DNA of 30,016 nt, from NCBI GenBank assembly GCA_964605095.1, contig CAZSBS010000019.1, forward strand, positions 1 through 30,016, written 5' to 3'. Positions 1 to 6,786 of this stretch are shown here, in pieces. Position numbers and translations under genes: made by a program. This DNA comes from JAUWQU01 sp964605095 (GTDB taxonomy: Bacteria; Planctomycetota; Phycisphaerae; SM23-33). The number at the start of each line of letters is the position of its first letter. Positions within the stretch are counted from its first letter, which is position 1. Below the pieces are notes generated by a model. That model had not been told where the DNA came from. It did no database searches and saw only the letters and a program-made list of their open reading frames with translations.

Positions 1-471
1 GAATCCAAGGAGAAGGAAGTCGTCAAAGTAGTGACCGTAACCGAGTCGGACAGGAAGATCGTCGTCGGCCAGGACGGGGTGATCACGATACCGGCCGCGG
101 CTTGCAGCAAACCGACGAAAAGCACGGGGAAGATCCGCCTCATGAAGAGCTACCTGGGCGGGATGCAGTTACACTACAACCGGCTCGGGGGGGCGGAGGA
201 GTTCGAGTACACCTTCGAGGCGCCGGCAGCCGGGAAATATGCGCTCATCGCACGGGTGGTGACGACCAGCGCCGACCAGCACCTCCTGGTCGCGGCCAAC
301 GGCGCCAAGGAGCCGACCGACATCGCCGTGCCTTTCACCGTCGGCATGTGGGATAAGACTCAACCGGTCGAGGTCTCCCTGGTCAAGGGCCGGAATGTCC
401 TTCGCTTCTCGCGCAACGAGCCGGTCAAGGGATTGACCATTAAGGACTTCACGCTGACACCGGTGAAGTAA
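1..471 (+). CDS. C-terminal part of a probable carbohydrate-binding or glycosidase-associated protein (partial)
   Basis: The frame is open from the first base of the window, so the gene starts upstream; the GTG at 31 is probably internal. The visible ~150 residues alternate short beta-strand-like stretches (for example YTFEAPAAGKYALIARV and VEVSLVKGRNVLRFSR), the pattern of a C-terminal beta-sandwich carbohydrate-binding module in which a hydrophobic ligand-exposed protein is described as giving small ordered gains of mass. No catalytic motif is visible. The TAA stop lies at 469-471 and overlaps the tail end of an antisense recombinase remnant. Its role is inferred only from fold-like pattern and from the carbohydrate-active genes elsewhere in the window; exact family unknown. 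Confidence 0.5.
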   Translation, partial: ESKEKEVVKVVTVTESDRKIVVGQDGVITIPAAACSKPTKSTGKIRLMKSYLGGMQLHYNRLGGAEEFEYTFEAPAAGKYALIARVVTTSADQHLLVAANGAKEPTDIAVPFTVGMWDKTQPVEVSLVKGRNVLRFSRNEPVKGLTIKDFTLTPVK

Positions 472-885
472 AGTCCGGCGGCAGGCCCGAAGGGCTCCTT
501 ACGGAGATGATCTCCTTCCGCCCGCTGCGGGTCTTGAATTCCATCGGCACGCGGATGTCCAACGTTGCTACTCCGCGAAACGCCACTTCGCCACGAAGCA
601 CAAGCTGGCCGTCCGCGCCCGGCACCACGCGGCCAACGGCGCCCTTGGCCGCACCGTCGCCGGCCAGTTCGGCCACCAGCGAGTTCAGGCCGTGCAGCCG
701 CGGCGAATAAGCAGGCTGTCCTGGCCGACGACGACCTCCTGGACCAGCAGCTTGACGATCCGCTCTTTCTCGGCCGGGAAAAGCTCATCCCACAGCGGAT
801 CGAGCTTCTGGAGTGCCTCCTGCACGTCGTCCTCGGTCGTCCCCACCGACAAGGGCGTCATCCAGCGCTGGCCGACGGGCGGGTA
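449..885 (-). pseudogene. Frameshifted C-terminal remnant of a serine recombinase
   Basis: On the minus strand the translated segment containing LDPLWDELFPAEKERIVKLL matches the conserved late region of large serine recombinases (LDPxWDxLFPxExxRIxxLL). The frame breaks near 695-705, where one missing base would restore the expected continuation RLHGLNSLVAELAG, a conserved motif of these proteins. The second frame then runs through RVPMEFKTRSGRKEIISV, the usual planctomycete-type ending, to a stop at 449. There is no catalytic N-terminal domain: upstream the sequence changes to an IS630 fragment on the other strand. It is therefore a dead 3' remnant. Boundaries are approximate; the right edge could extend a little towards 900. 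Confidence 0.7.
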
Positions 886-903
886 GGGCTGTGCCCGCCA
901 GAT

Positions 904-1134
904 CGATTCGAGTTCCACTACGCGCCCAAGCACAGCAGTTGGCTCGACATGGCCAAGATCGAGTTGGGCATCCTCGGGCGACAGTGCCTCACGCGGCGGA
1001 TCGACAACATTGACGACCTACGACGAGAGGCCAAGGCTTTGGAGACGGCACGAGATACCGCCGGCTCCAAGGTGGACAGGCAGTTCACTACCGAGGATGC
1101 ACGGATAAAGCTGAAAAGACTCTATCCATCAATT
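904..1134 (+). pseudogene. IS630-family transposase C-terminal remnant
   Basis: About 77 residues match the end of IS630-type DDE transposases: FHYAPKHSSWLDMAKIELG contains the conserved H-x-P-x-H-x-SWLN-x-x-E motif (here WLDMAKIE, with the last acidic catalytic residue region), followed by QCLTRRI and the terminal FTTEDARIKLKRLYPSI. The open frame continues upstream only by chance through recombinase-remnant DNA, so the transposase lacks its N-terminal helix-turn-helix and the first two catalytic acids. No intact terminal inverted repeats were recognised. The fragment is inserted beside, and in opposite orientation to, the recombinase remnant, marking a recombination scar at the left edge of the CDC48/gas vesicle region. 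Confidence 0.85.
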
Positions 1135-1268
1135 GTGATGTTATGGAGCAGTAGTGCGGATTGCCCGGACCAGCTCAAACCTCGCCTGTAGGCAAAGAAC
1201 CTGCTGGATCACTTGATTAACCAACCGGCTCGGTGCAGCTATCGACATCAATACCCGTAATAATCATA

Positions 1269-1286
1269 TTGACTATAATCTATAAT
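1269..1286 (+). promoter_or_regulatory. Candidate promoter -10 region (tandem TATAAT)
   Basis: An unusually AT-rich patch (about 1255-1300) carries two TATAAT hexamers, at 1274-1279 and 1281-1286, in otherwise GC-rich DNA about 125 bp before the start of the next gene. No good -35 box lies 16-18 bp upstream of either. It is the best candidate for transcription of the 204-aa gene and the CDC48 gene, but is supported only by sequence resemblance. Apart from this, 1135-1408 shows nothing recognisable. Confidence 0.25.
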
Positions 1287-1408
1287 CTCCAAGCTCATTA
1301 TGCCGATACTAGGGGCGTGGCAGATCCAGACCCGTACCCGGACAGGGCGATGTCTCGTGACCCTTGGCAACCGCCCGGGCCGGAAGATCCGCATGGGACC
1401 GATGGCCA

Positions 1409-2023
1409 GTGGAATACACGCGGCAACTTATTCTTGTCCCCATTCTGCACACCATGGCAGATATGGGAACGATGGCCGAAGGCCTTGAGGTAGCCTACGT
1501 CGAGCGTTTCGGACGTCGGCACTGGGAGGAGTTTCGCGCCCTGGTCGACGGCTTCTGGCCGATGGTCCGCGCGGACCTCGATGCGCTTAGCCTGGATTAC
1601 CATCGCGTTGACCTCTATCAGGACGGGCTGCCGGTTTGCGGCCAGGAACTTGAGATCGTCCAGAAGGCAGCCGCGGCTGGCAGCGATAACCACCAGCTCC
1701 TGCTGGACTTGCTGGCCAAAGGGGCGGCCATTGTGGGTACTGAAGACCCTAGCCTGCTGCTGGAGGAGTATCGCAGGGTCCAATCCGCACTGAAGCCCAA
1801 CGATGGCGGGGCCACCGGGTACGCCCCGGCCTCGCGGGGCCGGGATATGCTGAACAGGCGAGACTCCTACATAGGCCAGCGGATAGGGCAGACGCTCTTG
1901 CCGCAGCGCACGGGAGTGTTGTTTCTTGGAATGATGCACGACGTGGAATCGCACTTGCCGGAGGACATTATTGTCCACCGGGTGATCCCGCCGATCCTTG
2001 CCTCACGAGCCAAGGGCCGGTGA
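1409..2023 (+). CDS. Uncharacterised 204-aa protein upstream of CDC48
   Basis: The GTG at 1409 gives a protein starting VEYTRQLILVPILHTMADMG; a longer frame exists from TTG 1364 but its added residues look non-coding. I do not recognise the family. Two segments look conserved and functional: the N-terminal strand ending in a histidine (ILVPILHTMADMG) and a C-terminal segment, RRDSYIGQRIGQTLLPQRTG followed by VLFLGMMHDVESHLP. The arrangement of an Arg-rich helix followed by a hydrophobic strand and a His recalls the TraB/GumN-like fold, but this is a weak resemblance. No signal peptide or membrane segment. It ends 78 bp before the CDC48 start in the same direction, so the two may be cotranscribed and functionally linked. 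Confidence 0.7.
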   Translation: MEYTRQLILVPILHTMADMGTMAEGLEVAYVERFGRRHWEEFRALVDGFWPMVRADLDALSLDYHRVDLYQDGLPVCGQELEIVQKAAAAGSDNHQLLLDLLAKGAAIVGTEDPSLLLEEYRRVQSALKPNDGGATGYAPASRGRDMLNRRDSYIGQRIGQTLLPQRTGVLFLGMMHDVESHLPEDIIVHRVIPPILASRAKGR

Positions 2024-2101
2024 CCGGATAAACCGAAAGCCGTCGCGTGCCGCCCCTTGGAGTTTGCGGGGCAGTGGCGACAGGCGTGGAAAGGAAGACC
2101 C

Positions 2102-4276
2102 ATGGCCCGTAAAAAGCCATCAACCGCCCCGGTGAAGGATTTGGTGGAGATCGTCCTGAAAGTTGCCGAGGCCGGCGCCAAGGACGTAGGGCGGGGCATC
2201 GCCCGCATCGACCCCGTCGAGATGAGCAGGCTCGGGGCACAGGTCGGCGACATTATCGAGATCAAGGGCAAACGCAGCACCATCGCCAAGGTCATGCCCA
2301 CGTTCCAGCCAGATCGCGGGCAGGCCCTGGTGCAGATCGACGGCCTGGTGAGGCGTAACTGCCAGGCCGGGCTCGATGAAAAGGTGACGTTGTCGAAGGT
2401 TTCCGCCAGGCCGGCTGAGAGAATCGTGCTCTCGCCCGCCGAGGAGCTTTCGTCCCTGGCGGCCAATGGCGGCACAAAGTACCTGGGCCGGCTGCTGGAG
2501 GGCCTGCCGCTATTGGCGGGCGACACGGTTCGCGCGACTCTATTCGGCGCCCGCTCTCACGACTTCACGGTTGTCAGCGCCTCGCCTTCGGGTCCGGTTC
2601 TGGTTCACGCGGCCACGGTCATTACGGTCAAGCAGGAGCACGCGGGTTCCTCAAAGGGCCAGCGGATTGCCTACGAGGACATCGGCGGGCTGTCGCGCGA
2701 GATTCGCCGCATCCGCGAAATGGTGGAACTGCCGCTGAAGTACCCGCAGGTCTTTCAGCGCCTGGGCATCGAGGCGCCCAAGGGGGTGCTGCTCTACGGG
2801 CCTCCGGGGACGGGCAAGACGCTCATCGCCCGTGCCGTCGCCAACGAGACGGACGCGTATTTCGTGCATATAAGCGGTCCGGAGATCATGGCCAAGTTCT
2901 ACGGCGAGTCCGAGGGCAAACTCCGCGCGATATTCGAGGACGCCGCGGCCCACGCGCCGGCGATAGTCTTCCTGGACGAGATCGACGCCATCGCGCCCAA
3001 GCGTGAGGAGATGGGCGCCGAGAAACAGGTCGAGCGCCGCGTCGTGGCCCAGCTTCTGGCGCTGATGGACGGGCTCAACAACAGGGGGCAGGTGCTGGTC
3101 ATCGGCGCGACGAACATTCCCGACACGCTGGACCCGGCGCTCCGCCGGCCGGGACGGTTTGACCGGGAGATCGAGATCGGCATTCCGGATGCCAACGGCA
3201 GGCTGGAGATCATCCACGTCCACAGCCGGGGCATGCCGCTGGCCAAAGACGTCGACCTTCACCGGATTTCCCAGATCACGCACGGGTTTGTCGGCGCGGA
3301 CCTTGAAGCGCTATGCCGCGAGGCAGCCATGGCGTGCCTTCGGATGATCTTCCCGAACATCGACTTCGCCATGGAGGACATTCCCTACGAGCAACTGCTG
3401 AGCCTCGAGGTATGTATGGACCATTTCCTGGAGGCCCTTCGGGAGGTCCAGCCCTCCGCGATCCGCGAGGTCTTCGTGGAGATCCCCGACGTGGGATGGG
3501 ACGACGTCGGCGGGCTCGAGGACATCAAGCGGGAGCTCGTCGAGGCAGTCCAATGGCCTCTGCAGCACCCGGAGTTGTTCAAGCTGGCCGCGACCAGGCC
3601 GGCAAAGGGCATTCTCCTGACCGGCTCGCCCGGAACCGGCAAGACGCTCCTGGCCAAGGCCCTTGCTCGCGAGAGCAACGTGAACTTCATCTCGGTCAAA
3701 GGCCCCGAGCTGCTGAGCCAGTGGATCGGCGCATCTGAAAAGGGCGTCCGCGAGGTCTTCCGCAAGGCCAGGCAGGCCTCACCCTGCATATTGTTCTTCG
3801 ACGAGATAGACAGCATCGTGCCCGTTCGCGGCGGCGGGGGCGATAGCGGGGTGACGCAGCGGGTCGTCAGCCAGTTCCTAACCGAGATGGACGGTATCGA
3901 AGAGCTCAAGGGCGTGATGGTTCTCGGCGCGACCAACAGGCCGGACATTCTCGACCCGGCCATCCTTCGGCCAGGGAGATTCGACCTGCTGCTGAAGTTG
4001 GCCAAGCCCGACAAGGCTACTCGCCTGGCTGTCCTGGAGATCCACATGCGAGGCAAGCCTCTGGCCAAGGCAGTCAGCCTTGAGGTTCTGGCGGCCGAGA
4101 CGGAAGGTTGCAGCGGCGCGGACCTGGCGGGCATCTGCAACAAGGCCGCGCTGATCGCGATCCGTGAGTACCTCCAGAACCATCCCGGAGATAACAAGAA
4201 CTACGAAGGCTTCGTGATCGGCAAAAAACACGTGGAACAGGCTCGCGCGTTGGTGGAAAACCAGCGGTCCAGCTAG
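2102..4276 (+). CDS. CDC48/p97-family double-ring AAA+ ATPase
   Basis: A 724-aa protein with the full CDC48/VCP layout: an N-terminal double-psi barrel-like domain (about residues 10-90), a linker domain, then two AAA modules. D1 has Walker A GPPGTGKT at 233-240 and Walker B DE at 292-293; D2 has GSPGTGKT at 508-515 and DE at 567-568. Second-region-of-homology arginines follow each (RRPGRFDREIEIGIPD; LRPGRFDLLLKLAKPD). ATG 2102 is preferred to the longer frame because GGAAGA precedes it and the conserved N-domain begins there. Family members are cytoplasmic unfoldases/segregases. No ubiquitin-type partner is visible. A terminator separates it from gvpA, but its place next to a chaperone-rich gas vesicle cluster suggests a role in protein remodelling there; that link is inference. 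Confidence 0.95.
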   Translation: MARKKPSTAPVKDLVEIVLKVAEAGAKDVGRGIARIDPVEMSRLGAQVGDIIEIKGKRSTIAKVMPTFQPDRGQALVQIDGLVRRNCQAGLDEKVTLSKVSARPAERIVLSPAEELSSLAANGGTKYLGRLLEGLPLLAGDTVRATLFGARSHDFTVVSASPSGPVLVHAATVITVKQEHAGSSKGQRIAYEDIGGLSREIRRIREMVELPLKYPQVFQRLGIEAPKGVLLYGPPGTGKTLIARAVANETDAYFVHISGPEIMAKFYGESEGKLRAIFEDAAAHAPAIVFLDEIDAIAPKREEMGAEKQVERRVVAQLLALMDGLNNRGQVLVIGATNIPDTLDPALRRPGRFDREIEIGIPDANGRLEIIHVHSRGMPLAKDVDLHRISQITHGFVGADLEALCREAAMACLRMIFPNIDFAMEDIPYEQLLSLEVCMDHFLEALREVQPSAIREVFVEIPDVGWDDVGGLEDIKRELVEAVQWPLQHPELFKLAATRPAKGILLTGSPGTGKTLLAKALARESNVNFISVKGPELLSQWIGASEKGVREVFRKARQASPCILFFDEIDSIVPVRGGGGDSGVTQRVVSQFLTEMDGIEELKGVMVLGATNRPDILDPAILRPGRFDLLLKLAKPDKATRLAVLEIHMRGKPLAKAVSLEVLAAETEGCSGADLAGICNKAALIAIREYLQNHPGDNKNYEGFVIGKKHVEQARALVENQRSS

Positions 4277-4370
4277 GAAATTCCAAATTTCAAGCACCAA
4301 ATGACAAACAAGTTCCAAACAGTAAATTCCAAACCACAAACCGCCGAGCGGAGCATCCGCAAATTGCAAA
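4277..4370 (+). repeat. A/C-rich degenerate intergenic repeat
   Basis: Immediately after the CDC48 stop the + strand becomes A/C-rich and repeats the heptamer TTCCAAA three times (about 4282, 4313, 4327) with interspersed CAAATGACAAACAA-like text. Composition is quite unlike the flanking GC-rich genes. Such AAATTCCAAA-type degenerate repeats are common in intergenic spaces of some PVC-group genomes; function unknown. No coding potential. Confidence 0.5.
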
Positions 4371-4461
4371 CAGGCGTAGACATGATCGAAAGAAGGAACC
4401 CCCGACCCTGGCGATCTTGATCGATCGGTCAGTCGCCCATGTGAGGCGAACGCCTGGAATC

Positions 4462-4496
4462 GCGGCCAACTGCGGCAAACAGTTGGCCGCTTTTTT
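4462..4496 (+). terminator. Strong rho-independent terminator
   Basis: A perfect 11-bp stem, GCGGCCAACTG (4462-4472) with CAGTTGGCCGC (4480-4490), encloses a 7-nt loop CGGCAAA and is followed by six T residues and a TATTT tail. It lies 186 bp after the CDC48 stop and 387 bp before gvpA, so it should isolate the gas vesicle operon from the CDC48 transcript. Confidence 0.93.
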
Positions 4497-4805
4497 ATTT
4501 GTTGTTTTTGCGCAGGAAAAAACGGGCGGTTTCTAAAGTCCGCCCATCAAGGCACCGATAGCTATATCAGCACCAGGGTCGGGAATCAAAAGCCAGACCG
4601 TTTGCCCGGTCAGGCAAGGATTCCCGAATGCGGCATTCTGAACACCTCACCGCGAAGCATACCGGCCAGCCGGCGTCTGGGCTGTACTCACCTGCCACTC
4701 ACTTTCCGACGCTGGTTCCCGGTTTCACCTCTTGCCTTCATGCCCATCATTATCGAGGGCAGTCGAGGATACTTGAGGCCTTGGCGGAAAACACCGAGCG
4801 AATTT
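4497..4805 (+). other. Probable gvp promoter region, no clear promoter recognised
   Basis: This 309-bp non-coding stretch between the terminator and the gvpA leader must hold the start of the gas vesicle transcript. I see no good sigma-70 pair. A GG-N10-GC pair at 4618-4631 has the spacing of a sigma-54 -24/-12 element, but the surrounding bases (AGGA and ATGC) match poorly. Short open frames here have no recognisable homology and are probably chance. Confidence 0.4.
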
Positions 4806-4848
4806 CGCCCCTTGTTGGGGCGTGAGAGAGGGGGGAGCGTTTCCCCCC
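4806..4848 (+). promoter_or_regulatory. Two tandem hairpins in the gvpA leader
   Basis: Hairpin 1: CGCCCC (4806-4811), loop TTGTT, GGGGCG (4817-4822), perfect 6 bp. Hairpin 2: GGGGGGA (4830-4836), loop GCGTT, TCCCCCC (4842-4848), perfect 7 bp. They sit 22 bp before the ribosome binding site (GAGGAGAG, 4871-4878) and leave it unpaired. Stable 5' hairpins of this type commonly protect mRNAs of very abundant proteins from decay, which would suit gvpA; they are not followed by a T tract directly, so simple termination is less likely. Confidence 0.6.
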
Positions 4849-4882
4849 GTAGAGTTGGCCACCTTTTTTAGAGGAGAGAATC

Positions 4883-5089
4883 ATGGCCGTGGAAAAAGCA
4901 ATTGGCAGTTCGAGTCTGGTGGAAGTCATTGACCGCATCCTGGACAAGGGCATCGTGATCGATGCTTGGGCTCGCGTTTCCCTGGTCGGGATCGAGCTTC
5001 TGGCGGTCGAGGCTCGCGTCGTGGCCTCCGGCGTCGAGACGTTCCTGAAGTACGCCGAGGCTGTAGGCCTCACCCAGACTGCTGCGTAA
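4883..5089 (+). CDS. gvpA: GvpA, main gas vesicle shell protein
   Basis: A 68-aa protein with the hallmark GvpA sequence: SSSLVEVIDRILDKGIVIDA (helix 1 and first strand), then WARVSLVGIELLAVEARVVA (second strand and helix), and FLKYAEAVGL near the end. GvpA polymerises as amphipathic ribs into the hollow, gas-permeable, water-excluding shell. The length is in the usual range (about 68-75). The start is fixed by GAGGAGAG 4 bp upstream. It is first in the cluster, preceded by tandem hairpins and followed by a long inverted repeat, an arrangement suited to making much more of this transcript than of the accessory genes. It is the shortest of three GvpA/J-family proteins in the window and lacks the extensions seen in the other two. 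Confidence 0.97.
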   Translation: MAVEKAIGSSSLVEVIDRILDKGIVIDAWARVSLVGIELLAVEARVVASGVETFLKYAEAVGLTQTAA

Positions 5090-5129
5090 GCAGCACCTGA
5101 CGAACCCTCCACTCTGACGAGTGCGGGTT

Positions 5130-5220
5130 TTCGGGAAGCGAGATATCCCTGCGGCGGGCGGGCTCCTCAAAGACCCTGGCCCAAGAGGTGGCTTCCGCGG
5201 GCATATCTCCCGTTCCCGAA
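5130..5220 (+). promoter_or_regulatory. Long imperfect inverted repeat after gvpA (attenuator or mRNA stabiliser)
   Basis: The left arm 5130-5154 (beginning TTCGGGAA, containing GAGATAT and ending CTGCGG) pairs with the right arm 5195-5220 (beginning CCGCGGG, containing ATATCTC and ending TTCCCGAA), with only small bulges; a short CCTC/GAGG pair lies inside the 40-nt loop. There is no T tract after it. It begins 40 bp after the gvpA stop and ends 20 bp before the next ribosome binding site, so it could stop 3' exonucleases or partly terminate transcription and so uncouple gvpA from the rest of the operon. Confidence 0.7.
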
Positions 5221-5253
5221 CGAGCAACCAGGACGTCCGCAAGGAGCACGACA

Positions 5254-5901
5254 GTGACACAGACAACCATAGCAGAACAGCGGCAGGGCGCGCAGCGTGG
5301 CGCGGTCTATCCAATGCTCGACAGTTATCGCACCTGGATTGACACGCTTGCCGACTACATGAAGCGCGCGGCCGCCCTGCTGGACAAACTTTACTGCGAG
5401 CAGGACCTGATCATGGATCAACTCCGAACGCTCTGTGCGAAGTCGCGTTCGCTCCGGCGCAGCGATTTCGACGTGATCTTCCAAAATGTGCTGGCCAATC
5501 GCGGCGCCACCCGCGAGTCCATCCTCTCGCTGGTCGACACCTTCAGCCGTGGGCGCCACGGCGTCATTGAGGAAATACGGACCATGTTCAGCGCCGACGT
5601 GGACCAGGCCGTCATCGCCTGGCCCGCTCTCAAGAACCGGCTGCTGGGTGGCGACGACGGCGAAACGAGGCAGGTCGTCGCGGCGCTGCGGCAGGTGCAC
5701 GTCGAGCAGGAGAAGATCTCGGCCGCTTTATCAGGCCTGCTCATGAGGGGCGACAAGCTCAAGATAGACGACCTTAGAACCGTCGCACAGAGGCTCGCCG
5801 GCGACAACTCGCGGGATTCCGCGGAGCTGGCGACTCTGTTGGCGGTCTGTGAATCGGCCGGGCGAAATGTCGGGCTGCAATGGCAGCGATTGGCGGGCTG
5901 A
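5254..5901 (+). CDS. Uncharacterised 215-aa helical protein directly after gvpA
   Basis: GTG 5254 has AAGGAG (5241-5246) seven bases upstream; the open frame extends further left but into the inverted repeat. The protein is predicted nearly all helical and soluble: LDSYRTWIDTLADYMKRAAA, a long charged middle with DFDVIFQNVLANRGATRESI, and a C-terminal helix ending LQWQRLAG. Heptad-like hydrophobic spacing suggests a coiled coil. I do not recognise a known Gvp family. The second position in the cluster, after the main shell gene, is where GvpC- or other surface-associated proteins are often encoded, and DnaK partners such as GrpE are also helical, but neither identity is supported by a motif. 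Confidence 0.8.
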   Translation: MTQTTIAEQRQGAQRGAVYPMLDSYRTWIDTLADYMKRAAALLDKLYCEQDLIMDQLRTLCAKSRSLRRSDFDVIFQNVLANRGATRESILSLVDTFSRGRHGVIEEIRTMFSADVDQAVIAWPALKNRLLGGDDGETRQVVAALRQVHVEQEKISAALSGLLMRGDKLKIDDLRTVAQRLAGDNSRDSAELATLLAVCESAGRNVGLQWQRLAG

Positions 5902-5979
5902 CCCGGGCCCAAACGAGCCCAACGAAATCCAACCAAGCCCTGCATCATGCCAGCGGCGAACAATGAGGAGAACGCAACA

Positions 5980-6603
5980 ATGTCTAATGACGCTTTTGGG
6001 AATCTAGGTAACGAGATGCGAGCCATGAAGGCCGGCCGGGCGAACCTGGTCACGGAAATCCGGGACAACCACAGCCGCGTTCGCGGCGCGGCGGAGAAAT
6101 TGCAGTCCGCCACGTGGCAGACGCTTGACCAGTCGGCCGCCCAGACGCGCCATATGCTGGCGCGGTCGGCCAAGGACGTCAAGGCCGCGGCGCGGCAGAC
6201 GCTCGACGAGGCGGCCTCGCTGACAAAGGCCATCCGCAAGGATCTCGCGGCCCTCAAGGCCGGGGTCGGGCGAATCATCGCCGACGCCGACGGGTTCCTT
6301 GTCAATGCCGGCAAGGAAGGCACTAAGCGCAAGGCCCATACGCGCAAGGTGCTCAAAGAGGCGCTGGCCGAGTCCAAGGGACAGACGCGCCAGGTCCTGA
6401 CCGAGGCGACCGCAGTGATGCGCCGGCTGTCCGAGGCATCCCGAAAGCGATCCGCCGAGTGGCGTGAGATACTCCGCTCGCTGCACGGCAGCGCTTGGCG
6501 GACCTCGGCGACAGCCTCCGCACCGGCATCGGCCGGCAAGGCCCCGGCCGCGAAGAAGCTCGCGCGTCGCAAGACCGCCGGCGCCGGACGACGTGCGAAG
6601 TAG
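5980..6603 (+). CDS. Ala/Lys-rich helical-repeat protein, possible GvpC analogue
   Basis: ATG 5980 is chosen because GAGGAGAA stands 6-7 bases upstream; the earlier ATG 5947 lacks one. The 207-aa product is one long amphipathic helix with loose internal repeats: QTLDQSAA (47-54), QTRHMLARSA (55-64), RQTLDEAASL (72-81), then HTRKVLKEALAESK (120-133) and QTRQVLTEATAVMR (135-148) at a 15-residue period. The tail (about 175-207) is Ala/Lys/Arg-rich like a histone H1 tail. GvpC proteins are hydrophilic helical-repeat proteins that coat and stiffen the vesicle; this one has similar architecture and position but not the classic 33-residue repeat. Identification as a GvpC analogue is inference. Confidence 0.75.
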   Translation: MSNDAFGNLGNEMRAMKAGRANLVTEIRDNHSRVRGAAEKLQSATWQTLDQSAAQTRHMLARSAKDVKAAARQTLDEAASLTKAIRKDLAALKAGVGRIIADADGFLVNAGKEGTKRKAHTRKVLKEALAESKGQTRQVLTEATAVMRRLSEASRKRSAEWREILRSLHGSAWRTSATASAPASAGKAPAAKKLARRKTAGAGRRAK

Positions 6604-6664
6604 CGGACCTGATCCAGTGAGGCAACGAGGCGTGCAAAGAAAACGCCGAAAACGAACAGTTCCG

Positions 6665-6739
6665 ACTCGTGCTTCGCCCTGCGTAGCAGCTTCGCAGAGC
6701 AGGGAAGGAACCGTAGCGAGTGGATGGCCTATCGAGGCC
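6665..6739 (+). promoter_or_regulatory. Hairpins in the gap before the first Cys-rich gene
   Basis: Between the helical-repeat gene and the next gene, ACTCG (6665-6669) can pair with CGAGT (6717-6721) outside CCCTGC (6677-6682) with GCAGGG (6699-6704). A second small hairpin is GGCCT-ATCG-AGGCC (6726-6739). The 183-bp gap has no coding signal. The structures may influence processing between operon segments; no T tract follows. Confidence 0.4.
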
Positions 6740-6786
6740 GGTCTTATGCCCCGCGGTTCAGAGCCGAAGGGCAATCGGACAGGACA

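Noticed and set aside
2057..2101. Upstream start codon for the CDC48 gene
   Set aside because: The extra 15 residues fall outside the conserved N-domain and the ribosome site is next to ATG 2102.
4277..4370. CRISPR-like array after the CDC48 gene
   Set aside because: The short TTCCAAA repeats are irregular and have no spacer structure.
4618..4631. GG-N10-GC pair as a sigma-54 promoter before gvpA
   Set aside because: Spacing is right but the flanking bases (AGGA and ATGC) fit the -24/-12 consensus poorly, and such pairs are frequent in GC-rich DNA. Mentioned only as a site to test.
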